This document shows, piece after piece, positions 8,408 to 16,958 of a DNA stretch of 64,000 bases (positions within the stretch are counted from its first letter, which is position 1; every line of letters starts with the position of its first letter). Under the pieces are notes generated by a model. The model saw only the letters and a list, made by a program, of their open reading frames with translations. It was not told the origin of the DNA and did no database searches. Source of the stretch: DASZUK01 sp035547695 (GTDB taxonomy: Bacteria; Actinomycetota; Acidimicrobiia; Acidimicrobiales; RAAP-2); assembly GCA_035547695.1 (NCBI GenBank), contig DASZUK010000001.1, positions 62,001-126,000 on the forward strand, read 5' to 3'. A program made the translations under genes and the position numbers.

Positions 8408-8811
8408 CCGCCCCCTGGGACCCGCCGCCGTTCCCGCCGATGGCCCGGTTCTGGGAGGCCGCCGGCCGCCACGTCCTCTCGGCGCCGTGGTGCGACCGGT
8501 GCGCCAAGCCGGTCCTGTACCCCCGCGAGCTCTGCAACCGCTGCCACCAGCCGGTGGCGGAGTGGCGTGACCTGTCCGGGAAGGGGACCGTCTACGCCTT
8601 CGGCGTCGAGCACCGGGCCTGGACGACGGCCCCCGGCCTGGTGCCCCCCTACGTGGTGGCCCTGGTGGAGCTGGAGGAGGGGGGCCGCCTCCTCACCAAC
8701 ATCGTCGGCGCCGACCCCGAGGCCGTCACCGTGGGGGCCCCGGTGGCGGTGGTGTTCCAGCCCGGCCCCGAGGGGCGGACGGTCCCACGGTTCGCCCTGG
8801 CCGGATCGTGA
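8404..8811 (+). CDS. DUF35 OB-fold/Zn-ribbon protein, partner of the thiolase-like aldolase
   Basis: A 135-residue protein. Residues 30-48 carry a rubredoxin-like zinc knuckle (CDRC at 30-33, LCNRCH at about 44-48), followed by an OB-fold (GKGTVYAFGVEHRAW, PPYVVALVELEEGGRLLTNI). In known Ltp2-ChsH2 enzymes the DUF35 domain is required for assembly and activity. The ATGA overlap with the upstream Cys-less thiolase supports an obligate complex. Here DUF35 is a separate protein and not fused to a MaoC domain. Confidence 0.88.
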   Translation: MTAPWDPPPFPPMARFWEAAGRHVLSAPWCDRCAKPVLYPRELCNRCHQPVAEWRDLSGKGTVYAFGVEHRAWTTAPGLVPPYVVALVELEEGGRLLTNIVGADPEAVTVGAPVAVVFQPGPEGRTVPRFALAGS

Positions 8812-8852
8812 CGGCCGATCGTGAGGGCCGGATCGTGACGGGCGGGTCGTGA
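8801..8852 (+). repeat. Degenerate ggatcgtgacgg-type repeats before thioesterase
   Basis: The bases around the DUF35 stop and the next start contain four related units (ggatcgtgacgg, cgatcgtgaggg, ggatcgtgacgg, gggtcgtgatcc). They duplicate the stop region and provide the GTG start of the next gene. Confidence 0.6.
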
Positions 8853-9271
8853 TCCACACCCGGCACGCCTCGGTCCAGATCTACGACACCGACGCCTCCG
8901 GGCTCATCTTCTTCGCCGCCCCGCTCCGCTGGTTCGCGGAAGGCGAGGAGGAGTTCATGGGGCGGTTCGGCCTGTTGGAGGCCCTGGGCCACCGCCAGGC
9001 GTTCGCCGCCGCCGGGCCGATGGCGCCGACCCGGGCCTACGACGTCTCCCTGGACCGGCCCCTGCGGTTCCGGGACCAGTTCGAGCAGCGGACCTGGATC
9101 AGCAAGGTGGGCGCCACCAGCTACGCGGTCAGCCACCTGATCCTGGTCGACGGCGAGCCCCGGGTGCGGGGGACCGTCCACCGGGTGACCGTGGCCGAGG
9201 GGCCCGACGGCACGCTGGTGCCGGTCCGGGCGGCCGAGGCGCTGCGCTCCTGGGTGAGCGACGGGGCCTAG
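8849..9271 (+). CDS. Acyl-CoA thioesterase, 4HBT hotdog family
   Basis: A 140-residue hotdog protein with the 4-hydroxybenzoyl-CoA thioesterase motif YDTDASGLIFFAAPLRW, in which the Asp is the usual catalytic residue. It should release a free acid from a CoA ester, or recycle CoA when the pathway backs up. It closes the operon and faces a convergent gene. GTG 8849 lies within a repeat cluster and has only a weak ribosome site, so the start is moderately certain. Confidence 0.85.
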   Translation: MIHTRHASVQIYDTDASGLIFFAAPLRWFAEGEEEFMGRFGLLEALGHRQAFAAAGPMAPTRAYDVSLDRPLRFRDQFEQRTWISKVGATSYAVSHLILVDGEPRVRGTVHRVTVAEGPDGTLVPVRAAEALRSWVSDGA

Positions 9272-9309
9272 AGGGCGACGGGGCCTAGCTAGAAGGCGAC
9301 GGGGCCTAG
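9258..9309. repeat. 14-bp repeat, three copies, carrying both convergent stop codons
   Basis: gcgacggggcctag occurs at 9258-9271, 9275-9288 and 9296-9309. The first copy holds the TAG of the thioesterase gene and the third holds the stop (CTA) of the minus-strand gene. The stop region has evidently been triplicated. Confidence 0.9.
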
Positions 9310-10085
9310 AAGGCGTAGCGGGTCGGGGGGTCGGCGGCACTGCGCATCCAGTCCACGCAGGCCCGCTCCACCTCGTGGACTTCGGCGGCGACGGTGGGGC
9401 CGCCGCCGGGGAGCTCCCTCCACAGCTCGGCGGCACGGACGTAGCCGTCGCCGAGCTGGTCGATGCGCTCGTCGTCGATGTCGTCGGCCAGCTCGATCAG
9501 GTAGCTGCCCGCGGCGACGCGGGTCCGGGCCATGTGGTCGACGGCCATGGCCAGCCACGCCGTCGCCGGGCCCTCCAGGCTCTTGAGCACGGTCCAGTCC
9601 ACCTCGGGGCCCACCTCGGCGGCGAGCCGGTCGGCGGTGGAGCGGAGGCGGTCGCGCAGCTTGGCCACCCCGGTGGCCCGGTCCACGGAGGGCCGGATGC
9701 CGGGGACGACCACCACCAGGTCCGGCGGGCCGACACCGGTCCAGGTGGTCGGCGAGAGCCCGACCGGACCGGTGCCGACGGTCTTGCCGCCGATCTCGTC
9801 CCAGGCTTCGGGGCAGAGCCCGAAGGCGCCGGGTGCGGACGGGCCGTCGGCGCCGTCCAGGGACAGGGACACCAACCGGCCCCCGAGGCTCTCGGCGGCG
9901 TCGGCGGCAACCGTCGGGGTCAGCCCGCTCAGGAACAGTTGGCCACCGTGGTCGCTCCTGACCCGGAACGCCAGGGCCAGCGGCCGGCCGACCACCTCGC
10001 CGACGGTGGCGCCGAGGGCGTCGGCCACCAGCCCCGGCAGGTAGTGGATGGCCGCGAGGTCCGGCGTGGCCGGCTCAGCCGGCAT
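9306..10085 (-). CDS. Uncharacterised protein next to a MaoC hydratase
   Basis: A 259-residue soluble protein that I do not recognise. Visible features: HYLPGLVADALGATVGEVVGRPLALAFR near the N-terminus, a GPPDLVVVVPGIRPSVDRA segment in the middle, a helical second half with PATAWLAMAVDHMARTR, and a conserved-looking C-terminal ERACVDWMRSA. It has no signal peptide or membrane span. The ATG at 10085 lies inside the end of the upstream MaoC gene (11-base overlap), so the two are translated together and may work on the same CoA ester. Confidence 0.7.
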   Translation of the reverse strand: MPAEPATPDLAAIHYLPGLVADALGATVGEVVGRPLALAFRVRSDHGGQLFLSGLTPTVAADAAESLGGRLVSLSLDGADGPSAPGAFGLCPEAWDEIGGKTVGTGPVGLSPTTWTGVGPPDLVVVVPGIRPSVDRATGVAKLRDRLRSTADRLAAEVGPEVDWTVLKSLEGPATAWLAMAVDHMARTRVAAGSYLIELADDIDDERIDQLGDGYVRAAELWRELPGGGPTVAAEVHEVERACVDWMRSAADPPTRYAF

Positions 10086-10482
10086 GGCCACCCTCCCGGT
10101 CCACCCGGAGCGACCCGGTCGCCACCGTACGGCCGTCGGCACCGGCCCTGGCCGCGGTGATCGTCACCGCCGCCCGGTCCCCTTCCCAGGCGTAGTCGAT
10201 CCGGATGTGCTCGTCGACGAGGACCGGGGAGGTGAACCGCAGGTCCACCGTGCCCAGCCGGGCCCGGCCGCGGTCCCCACGCCGCGCCAGTCGCTCCGCC
10301 ACGTCGGCGGCCACCCATCCCTGGAGCAGGGTCCCCGGCCCGATCACCCCGGGCAGCCCCACGCCGGTGGCGAAGCCGTGGTCGTAGTGGGCCGGGTTGA
10401 AGTCGTTGAGCAGGGTGGCCAGCCGGACGCACAGCTCGCTCGTCACCGGCCCGTGCGCACACGAGACGCTCTCGGGCTCCAT
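10075..10482 (-). CDS. MaoC-like (R)-enoyl-CoA hydratase
   Basis: A 135-residue single hotdog domain with the hydratase-2 motif DFNPAHYDHGFA (Asp and His catalytic pair), then GVIGPGTLLQGW and a C-terminal TVDLRFTSPVLVDEHI. Hydrates trans-2-enoyl-CoA. ATG 10482 is preceded by GAGGTG about 10 bases upstream. It leads a two-gene minus-strand unit with the unknown gene that follows. It may form a heterodimer with a MaoC_dehydrat_N protein such as 2219-2731 or act as a homodimer. Confidence 0.85.
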   Translation of the reverse strand: MEPESVSCAHGPVTSELCVRLATLLNDFNPAHYDHGFATGVGLPGVIGPGTLLQGWVAADVAERLARRGDRGRARLGTVDLRFTSPVLVDEHIRIDYAWEGDRAAVTITAARAGADGRTVATGSLRVDREGGHAG

Positions 10483-10602
10483 CGTTGGGGGCACCTCACC
10501 TCCGCTCCGTCCAGCCGGCCCCGCGCCGTCGCAGACCGGATTGCCGTCCGCACCGGGTACGGCATCTCGCCACCAAAGTCTCCGGCACCCTCCGGTGGCC
10601 GG

Positions 10603-10612
10603 CAATAGTCCG
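10603..10612 (-). promoter_or_regulatory. CAATAGTCCG motif upstream of MaoC gene
   Basis: In the 239-base gap before the minus-strand MaoC gene lies CAATAGTCCG, close to the CAATCGTCCAA motif found at 11270-11280 (opposite strand) and 17866-17876. The rest of this gap is GC-rich, with a ggtccgggccggtcgg repeat around 10637-10685. Confidence 0.35.
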
Positions 10613-10721
10613 TTTGACGGAGCGTCCGGGCTGGTCGGGTCCGGGCCGGTCGGCCTCGGGTGGGGAGGGTCCGGGCCGGTCGGGGAGTCGGGTTCGGTGG
10701 CGGGGAACCGACGGCGCGGCG

Positions 10722-11162
10722 TCAGGTTGCCGCGGCGGCCCCGGTGGTGGTCCACAGCGACCGCATGGTGTCGGGCGGGCCGGTCGGCCGGCCGTCGCGG
10801 TCCAGGAACACGACCGTCATGGTCGACCGGGCGTGCACCGCCCCGGTGTCCCGGTTGGTGATCGTGAACGCCTGCACGACCGACGTCCGCCCCACCTGGC
10901 CGCCGGTCAGCGCGCAGCGGAGCGGGTCGAACACCTTGGCCGGGACCAGGTACTCGCAGGTGACGGCCCGGACCACCATGGTGATGCCGCGACGCGCCGC
11001 CATGGTGTCCGGCCGCTCGCCGGCCAGGTACAGCCATTCGGTCTGCACCCGCTCCATCCAGGGCAGCCAGGCGGCGAAGTACACGATCCCCGCGGGATCG
11101 CACTCCCCCCAGCTAAGGCGGAAGTCGAGCGCGTGCAGTTCGGGGGTCGGGTTGGTGTCCAT
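10722..11162 (-). CDS. Acyl-CoA thioesterase, 4HBT hotdog family
   Basis: A 146-residue hotdog protein with the 4HBT signature GECDPAGIVYFAAWLPWMERV (Asp catalytic) and a long central helix. It is related to but clearly distinct from the thioesterase at 8849-9271. ATG 11162 is chosen because the conserved fold starts just after it. Upstream in-frame codons encode low-complexity Thr/Pro sequence. The gene is separated by 239 bases from the MaoC gene downstream and is divergent from the ABC importer. Confidence 0.85.
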   Translation of the reverse strand: MDTNPTPELHALDFRLSWGECDPAGIVYFAAWLPWMERVQTEWLYLAGERPDTMAARRGITMVVRAVTCEYLVPAKVFDPLRCALTGGQVGRTSVVQAFTITNRDTGAVHARSTMTVVFLDRDGRPTGPPDTMRSLWTTTGAAAAT

Positions 11163-11269
11163 CCGCCGAGGGTGCCGCGAACGGCGACACGGCGTCAACG
11201 TCAGGAGGCGTGTCGAAGGCGGTGTCGAAGGTGGTGTCGAAGGCCGCCCCGAAGGGCGGTCTAGATCAC

Positions 11270-11280
11270 TTGGACGATTG
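11270..11280. promoter_or_regulatory. TTGGACGATTG element in divergent thioesterase/ABC region
   Basis: TTGGACGATTG lies in the 260-base divergent region, next to CTAGATCAC and overlapping a TTGACC (11278-11283). Its reverse complement, CAATCGTCCAA, is exactly present at 17866-17876 in another divergent region. An 11-base match in such GC-rich DNA suggests a shared operator or promoter element. Upstream (11208-11247) are three gtgtcgaagg repeats. Confidence 0.45.
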
Positions 11281-11422
11281 ACCCTTTGGGCCGTGGTCGA
11301 GACCATGTTCGTCAATCGGAAATGCAACGCTCACCCGACCGAAAGGCGGGGACCGGGGGTGTGGTCGGGGGAGCTCAGGCCATAGGGGAGGGGAACGTGC
11401 GTCCAGTCGCAGGGTCGCAGTG

Positions 11423-12967
11423 ATGTCGGTCCGTCGTCCCAACCAGCCCCTGGTGTGCATACGGGGGCTCACCAAGACCTTCGGGGGCCAGACCGCGCTG
11501 TCCCAGGTGGACCTGGACATCATGCCGGGTGAGATCCACGCCCTGGTGGGGCAGAACGGGTCCGGCAAGTCGACCCTCATCAAGGTGCTGGCCGGCTACC
11601 ACGTGCCCGACGCCGGCGAGGTGGCGGTGGGCGGCGAGCCCCTGGGGTTCGGCTCGGCCGCCCACGCCCGGGCGGCCGGCATCCGGTTCGTCCACCAGGA
11701 CCTCGGGTTGGTGGACTCGATGGACACCGTCGACAACCTGGCCCTCGGGGTGGGGTTCCACGAGGGACAACGGCGGTGGCAGATCTCCTGGAAGGCGGAG
11801 CGGCGGCGGGCCGCGGCCATGCTGCGGGGGTTCGGCTACGACTTCGACGTGCGGCAGCCGCTGGCCGAGCTGTCGGTGTCGGAGCAGGCCGCGGTGGCCA
11901 TCGTCCGGGCCATGGGGACGGACGGTGAGCCCATCAAGCTGCTGGTGCTCGACGAGCCGACCGCCCCCATGTCGGCGTTCGAGGTCCGCCGGCTGGCCAA
12001 CGCGGTGAAGGCCGTCCGGGACGGCGGCACCGCGGTGCTGTTCGTCAGCCACCGCCTGGCCGAGGTCTTCGACCTGGCCGACCGCATCACCGTCATCCGG
12101 GACGGGGCGATCGTCATGACGGTGCCGGCCGGGGACACCAACCACGACCACCTGGTCGAGCGCATGCTGGGCCGGGCCCTGGCCATGGGGGTGCCGCAGA
12201 CGGCGGCCGCCGTGCCCCACCCGGAGGGCCCGTACGCCGCCGGGGACACCGTCCTCGACGCACGCGGCCTCGGCGGCCACGTGGTGTCCGGGGTCGACCT
12301 GGCGGTCCGGGCTGGCGAGACGGTGGGCGTGGCCGGCATCGCCGGTTCGGGCCGCGACGAGCTGGCCGGGCTGCTCTGGGGCGCGATGCCCCGGACCGGC
12401 ACCGTGTCGTTGGGGGGAGAGCCGGTGAAGGACAGCCCGGAGTCGGCCCGGCGCTCCGGGATCGGGTTCGTGCCGGCCAACCGGAAGGCCAACGGCATCG
12501 TCAACACGCTGTGCGTCCGGGAGAACCTGAACTTCCCGGACCTCGGTTCCTGCAAGCGGTCGGTCCGGATCAGCCGGCGCCAGGAGCTGGAGGAGACCCG
12601 GGAGTGGCTCCGGCTCCTCGGCGTGCAGCCGGCGGACCCCGAGGCGGACATCCTGACCCTGAGCGGCGGCAACCAGCAGAAGGTGGTCCTGGGCCGGGCC
12701 CTGCGGCTGGCGCCGAAGGTGCTGGTCCTCGACGAGCCGACCCAGGGCGTCGACCTCGGGGCCAAGGAGCAGCTCTACGCCCTCATCCGGGCCCGGGCGG
12801 CCCAGGGGATGGCCGTGGTGGTGTGCTCGTCGGACAGCGGCGACCTGGTGGCCCTCTGCGACCGGGTGCTGGTGTTCCGGGAGGGCCGGGTCAGCCGGGT
12901 CCTGCAGCGCCAGGAGCTGACCGTCGAGGCCATCGACCGGGCCTGCGTGGAAGCAGTGGCGGCATGA
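11423..12967 (+). CDS. Sugar-type ABC importer ATPase (two fused nucleotide-binding domains)
   Basis: A 514-residue RbsA/XylG-like protein. The N-terminal domain has Walker A GQNGSGKST at 43-51 and Walker B LLVLDEPTAP near 175. Its signature is LSVSEQ. The C-terminal domain has the usual degenerate Walker A (GIAGSGRDE), an intact LSGGNQQ signature near 412 and VLVLDEPTQGVD near 434. It powers the permease encoded next (ATGA overlap). A GTG immediately before the chosen ATG is an alternative start. No sugar kinase or isomerase lies nearby, and the linked genes are an amidase and CoA enzymes, so the substrate may not be a sugar. Confidence 0.92.
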   Translation: MSVRRPNQPLVCIRGLTKTFGGQTALSQVDLDIMPGEIHALVGQNGSGKSTLIKVLAGYHVPDAGEVAVGGEPLGFGSAAHARAAGIRFVHQDLGLVDSMDTVDNLALGVGFHEGQRRWQISWKAERRRAAAMLRGFGYDFDVRQPLAELSVSEQAAVAIVRAMGTDGEPIKLLVLDEPTAPMSAFEVRRLANAVKAVRDGGTAVLFVSHRLAEVFDLADRITVIRDGAIVMTVPAGDTNHDHLVERMLGRALAMGVPQTAAAVPHPEGPYAAGDTVLDARGLGGHVVSGVDLAVRAGETVGVAGIAGSGRDELAGLLWGAMPRTGTVSLGGEPVKDSPESARRSGIGFVPANRKANGIVNTLCVRENLNFPDLGSCKRSVRISRRQELEETREWLRLLGVQPADPEADILTLSGGNQQKVVLGRALRLAPKVLVLDEPTQGVDLGAKEQLYALIRARAAQGMAVVVCSSDSGDLVALCDRVLVFREGRVSRVLQRQELTVEAIDRACVEAVAA

Positions 12968-13995
12968 CGATCGGCCAACCACCGTCGGCGGTCCTGCCCG
13001 ACGACCTCGTGGCCGACCCCGGCCCCCAGGTCCGGCGCCGCCGGAAGGTCAACCTGGGGCTGGACCGGTTCAGCGGCCTGTACGCCTGGGCGCTGGTCAT
13101 CATCGTCTTCTCCATCTGGATCCCCAACACCTTCCTGACCACGACCACCGTCAAGACCATCGCCAGCAACCAGGCCATCACCGGCATGCTGGCCGTGGCC
13201 CTGGTGGTGCCGCTGGCCGCCGGGGCCGTGGACCTCTCGGTGGCGACAGCGGCCGGGGCCTGCTCGGTGCTCATCGCGGTGCTCCAGGTGTCGTTCGGCA
13301 TCCCGACGGTGCTGGCCATCATCGTCACCCTCCTCGCCGGGTTGGTGATCGGGCTGGTGAACGGCTTCGTGGTGGTCAACCTGCGCATCAACTCGTTCAT
13401 CGCCACCCTGGCCACCGGGTCCCTGCTCAGTGCCCTGTCCATATGGATGTCGAAGAACCAACAGGTGCAGGGGATCTCGAGCAGCCTCACCAGGGTGGGG
13501 CAGGGGACCCTGGTGGGGATCCCGCTGCCGTTCGTCTACCTCATCGTCCTGTCCGTCATCGTGTGGTTCGCCCTGGAGCACATGCCGGTCGGCCGGTACC
13601 TGTACGCCATCGGCGGCAACCCCGAGGCCACCCGGCTGGCCGGGCTCCGAAACGGCATGTACACCCGGATCGCCTTCTTGGTGTCCGGCTTCCTGGCCGC
13701 CGTCGCCGGCACCGTCCTCACCGGGGTCATCGGGGTGGCGTCGGCCCCGACCGCCCCCCCGTACCTCCTGCCGGCCTTCGCCGCCGTCTTCTTGGGGTCC
13801 ACCCAGATCGTGAAGGGCCGAGCCAACGTCCTGGGGACGCTGGTCGCCGTCTTCCTGCTGGGCACCGGGATCAAGGGGTTCGAGCTGGTGTCGGCCGGGC
13901 CGTGGGTGAACGGGGCGTTCAACGGCATCGCCCTGATCGTGGCGGTGGGGCTGGCCGTGGCCCGGGGCCGGGGCTCGATCGAGCGGGTGGCCTGA
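12964..13995 (+). CDS. Sugar-type ABC importer permease (RbsC-like)
   Basis: A 343-residue membrane protein of the BPD_transp_2 family with about nine or ten hydrophobic segments after a 35-residue cytoplasmic N-terminus. The EAA-like coupling loop is in VGRYLYAIGGNPEATRLAG, typical of RbsC/XylH. It forms the homodimeric channel for the adjacent ATPase and binding protein. Its start overlaps the ATPase stop, and the binding-protein gene follows after 118 bases. Confidence 0.92.
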   Translation: MTIGQPPSAVLPDDLVADPGPQVRRRRKVNLGLDRFSGLYAWALVIIVFSIWIPNTFLTTTTVKTIASNQAITGMLAVALVVPLAAGAVDLSVATAAGACSVLIAVLQVSFGIPTVLAIIVTLLAGLVIGLVNGFVVVNLRINSFIATLATGSLLSALSIWMSKNQQVQGISSSLTRVGQGTLVGIPLPFVYLIVLSVIVWFALEHMPVGRYLYAIGGNPEATRLAGLRNGMYTRIAFLVSGFLAAVAGTVLTGVIGVASAPTAPPYLLPAFAAVFLGSTQIVKGRANVLGTLVAVFLLGTGIKGFELVSAGPWVNGAFNGIALIVAVGLAVARGRGSIERVA

Positions 13996-14113
13996 GCGAC
14001 CGGGGTCCGGGGAGGCGAAGGGGGCGTACCGAACCAGGAGGGGGGTCCAGAGCTGTACGGAAGTGCCGCCCGCGGGCGGTTGGAAGGGTGACCGAACCCA
14101 GGAAGGGAGTGCA

Positions 14114-15271
14114 GTGAACGTCAGGGGATTGGGTAGGAGCGCGCGGCTGGTGGCCGTCGCGGCGGTCGGCGGGGCGCTGCTGGCGTCCACCGTCGGCACG
14201 CTCGGGGCGGGGGCGGCCGCGTCGGGGAAGGCCCGGGCAGCGGCGCTGGTGAAGAAGTACTCACCGGTGCCCAGCGCGGCCAGCATCGTCGGGGTGACGC
14301 CGCTGGCCAAGCGGCCACCGACCGGGAAGACGATCGCCTACATCAACTGTGGGGTGGCCCCGTGCTCGACGAAGTTCTCGCCGAGCCTGCACGCGGCCGG
14401 CGCCCTGCTGGGGTGGACGGTGAAGGACTACACCTACACACCGGCCAACCCGGTGACGCTGCAGTCGGCCATCACGTCGGCCATCAGCGACAACGTGACG
14501 GCCATCGTGGCCACCGCCGGGCAGCCCACGGTGACCATCACCGGCCAGAAGGCGGCCAAGGCCAAGGGGATCATCTGGATCAACGGCTTCGGCGCCGGGA
14601 CATGGAAGGCCACACCGACGGTGACAGCCGGCCTGTTCTACGGCCCGGTCGAGGGGCAGTTCGACGGCACCCTGATGGCGGCCTACCTGGCCCTGCAGTC
14701 GGCCAACGGCCCGGTGCACGCCGCCCTGCTACGGGTGAAGGCGTTCGACTCGGTGCACCTGCCGAAGATCGTGGGGTTGAAGAAGGGGCTGGCCACCATG
14801 TGCTCGGCCTGCACCTACACAGAGATCACAGAGTCCGCCGAGCAGCAGATCGGCAACCAGAGCTCCGGCGTGGTGGTCTCCTACCTGCAGGCCCACCCCA
14901 CAATCAACTACATCATCTTCGAGTCCGGCCAGCCCGCAGAGGGCATCCAGGCGGCCCTCAAGACCGCCGGCCTGGACAGCAAGGTGAAGGTGGTCGGGTT
15001 CGCGCCGACAGACCCCCAGATCTCGGCGGTGGCCGCGGGGACAGAGTCCATGTGGGTGTACGAGTGCGACACCTGTGCCGGCTGGTACTTCGCCGACGCC
15101 ATCGCCCTGAAGCTGGCCAAGAAGCCGGTGACAGCCGTCACCAGCGTGCCGCTGCCGACGCAGGTGGCCACCCAGAAGTCGCTGCCGGCCACACCGCCGA
15201 ACCCCTACGCCTTCCCGACGACAAACCAGTTGAAGGCCAAGTTCAGCGTCATCTGGAAGATCAAGAAGTAG
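14114..15271 (+). CDS. Periplasmic-binding-protein-like substrate-binding protein (type 1 fold)
   Basis: A 385-residue secreted protein. Residues 1-37 form a signal peptide (basic start, Ala/Val/Leu core, GAGAAA cleavage area) without a lipobox Cys. The mature part follows the RbsB-like two-lobe pattern (TGKTIAYINCG, VTAIVATAGQ, NYIIFESGQPAEGIQAAL). Three Cys pairs are notable: C79/C84, C230/C233 and C318/C321. The first two recur in the binding protein at 26224-27330. Thr codons include at least 12 ACA, rare in neighbouring genes. GTG 14114 follows GGAAGGGAG. The ligand is unknown. Confidence 0.88.
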   Translation: MNVRGLGRSARLVAVAAVGGALLASTVGTLGAGAAASGKARAAALVKKYSPVPSAASIVGVTPLAKRPPTGKTIAYINCGVAPCSTKFSPSLHAAGALLGWTVKDYTYTPANPVTLQSAITSAISDNVTAIVATAGQPTVTITGQKAAKAKGIIWINGFGAGTWKATPTVTAGLFYGPVEGQFDGTLMAAYLALQSANGPVHAALLRVKAFDSVHLPKIVGLKKGLATMCSACTYTEITESAEQQIGNQSSGVVVSYLQAHPTINYIIFESGQPAEGIQAALKTAGLDSKVKVVGFAPTDPQISAVAAGTESMWVYECDTCAGWYFADAIALKLAKKPVTAVTSVPLPTQVATQKSLPATPPNPYAFPTTNQLKAKFSVIWKIKK

Positions 15272-15321
15272 GCCGGGCCGGGACGACGTCGTCCCACCGC
15301 CCACACAGGAGCACCAAGGGG

Positions 15322-15361
15322 CGGCGTCCCGGGCCGGCGAGCTGCCGGGCCCGGGACGCCG
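15322..15361 (+). terminator. Strong hairpin after binding-protein gene
   Basis: CGGCGTCCCGGGCC (15322-15335) pairs perfectly with GGCCCGGGACGCCG (15348-15361) around a 12-base loop: a 14-bp stem, 50 bases after the stop codon. There is no U tract. It could end the ABC transcript or protect its 3' end, raising binding-protein mRNA over the amidase downstream. Confidence 0.7.
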
Positions 15362-15413
15362 TCGTGAGGGGGCCCCGTCCACGACGGACGCGGCGCCCCG
15401 GAGGGGAGGATGG

Positions 15414-16955
15414 ATGTTCGTCCACCGTGCGTCCGGCCGGCTGCGACCGCCGACGGCGGGGCAGTTGGCACGGTACGCCGACCGCCACGGCCTGGACCTC
15501 GACGACGAGGACCGGGCGGTGCTGGCCGGCGCCGTCGCCGGCCTGCTGGCCGGGTTCGACCGGGTGGAGGAGATGGAGGAGGGCGAGGTGGTCACCCGCC
15601 ATCAGGTCCGTGACCCCGGCGGGCCGCCGCCGGCCGGGGAGGACCCCTTCAACGCCTTCATCCGGCTCTGCCGGGTGGAAGGCAGCGCGTCCGGCCGCCT
15701 GGCCGGCCGGCGGGTGGCCGTGAAGGACTGCATCGCGGTCGCCGGGGTCCCCATGACCAACGCCGGCCGCCGCCAGCCGGTGTGGACCCCCGACGAGGAC
15801 GCCGTCGTGGTCGAGCGGATGCTGGACGAGGGCGCCGTGGTGGTCGGCAAGGCCAACCTCGAGGACATGGCCCTCGGCCTGGGGGAGGGGTCCTACTTCG
15901 GGGCGGCCCGCAACCCCCTCAACCCCCGGTTCTCCACCGGGGGCTCCTCGAGCGGGTCGGCCGCGGCGGTGGCCGGCGGCCTGGCCGACATGGCGCTGGG
16001 CACCGACGACGCCGGCAGCGTCCGCATCCCGGCGGCCTGGTGCGGCATCGTCGGCATGAAGGCCACCTACGGCCTGGTCCCCACCTACGGCATGGCCTAC
16101 TTCGACCCGTCCCTGGACCACATCGGGCCGATGACCCTGTCGGTGGCCGACAACGCCCTCCTCCTCGACGTCATCGCCGGCGCGGACTGGCGCGACCGGG
16201 TGTCCCGGGACGCCGGGCCGGTGGGTGGCTATACCGCGGCCCTCGGCCATCCCGTCGACGGCCTGCGGGTGGGGGTGGTCAGGGAGGCGGTGGACAGCCC
16301 GTTGCTCACCGACGAGATCGGCCGGAGCTTCGACCGGGCCTGTCGGCAGATGGAGGCCCTGGGCTGCCGGGTCCAACCGGTCAGCATCCCGCTGTGGCCC
16401 GACGCGCTCACCGTCCTGCTGGCCGTCATGGTCGGCGGCCTCCACGCCAGCGCCGCCACCTTCGGCCAGGGGGCCGGGCACCGGGGCCGGATGAGCGTCG
16501 GGGCCACCGCGGTGAACGCCGTCCACTCCCGGCTGGCCGCCGGGGACTTCCCGCCGTTCATGAAGGCGGTGCTGCTGGCCGGCGACCACCTCCGGGACCA
16601 GTACCTGGGCGTCCACTTCGCCATGGCCCAGAACCTGCGGCTGGCCCTCACCCGCCAGGTCGACGCCGCCCTGGCCCGGGTGGACGTGCTGGTGACGCCC
16701 ACCACCCCCAACCCGCCGTTCGAGCTGCTGGACCGGCCGGCCGGCGCCGGGGAGATGCTGGAGCGGATGCACGGCACAGCGGCCGCCAACACCTGCCCGC
16801 TGGACCTCACCGGCCATCCGGCCCTCACCCTGCCCTGCGGGGTCGGCGAGCACGACCTGCCCATCGGCCTGCAGATCGTCGGGCGGTGGTTCGACGAGGC
16901 CACCGTGTACCGCTGCGCCCACGCCTTCGAGGCGAAGGAGCTCGGCGTCGGCTGA
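15414..16955 (+). CDS. Amidase (amidase-signature family)
   Basis: A 513-residue amidase. The Ser-cisSer-Lys triad is visible: Lys104 in AVKDCI, Ser178 in STGGSSSGSAAA and Ser202 in GTDDAGSVRIP. The family consensus around the nucleophile is GTDxGGS, and here the middle Gly is Ala. It hydrolyses a C-N amide bond, releasing ammonia or an amine and an acid. ATG 15414 sits behind GGAGGGGAGG. It is the last gene of the ABC-importer unit, which suggests that the imported compound is, or becomes, an amide. Confidence 0.9.
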   Translation: MFVHRASGRLRPPTAGQLARYADRHGLDLDDEDRAVLAGAVAGLLAGFDRVEEMEEGEVVTRHQVRDPGGPPPAGEDPFNAFIRLCRVEGSASGRLAGRRVAVKDCIAVAGVPMTNAGRRQPVWTPDEDAVVVERMLDEGAVVVGKANLEDMALGLGEGSYFGAARNPLNPRFSTGGSSSGSAAAVAGGLADMALGTDDAGSVRIPAAWCGIVGMKATYGLVPTYGMAYFDPSLDHIGPMTLSVADNALLLDVIAGADWRDRVSRDAGPVGGYTAALGHPVDGLRVGVVREAVDSPLLTDEIGRSFDRACRQMEALGCRVQPVSIPLWPDALTVLLAVMVGGLHASAATFGQGAGHRGRMSVGATAVNAVHSRLAAGDFPPFMKAVLLAGDHLRDQYLGVHFAMAQNLRLALTRQVDAALARVDVLVTPTTPNPPFELLDRPAGAGEMLERMHGTAAANTCPLDLTGHPALTLPCGVGEHDLPIGLQIVGRWFDEATVYRCAHAFEAKELGVG

Positions 16956-16958
16956 GAC

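Noticed and set aside
11423..13995. Assignment as a ribose or xylose transporter
   Set aside because: Family resemblance is not specific and no sugar catabolic gene is present.
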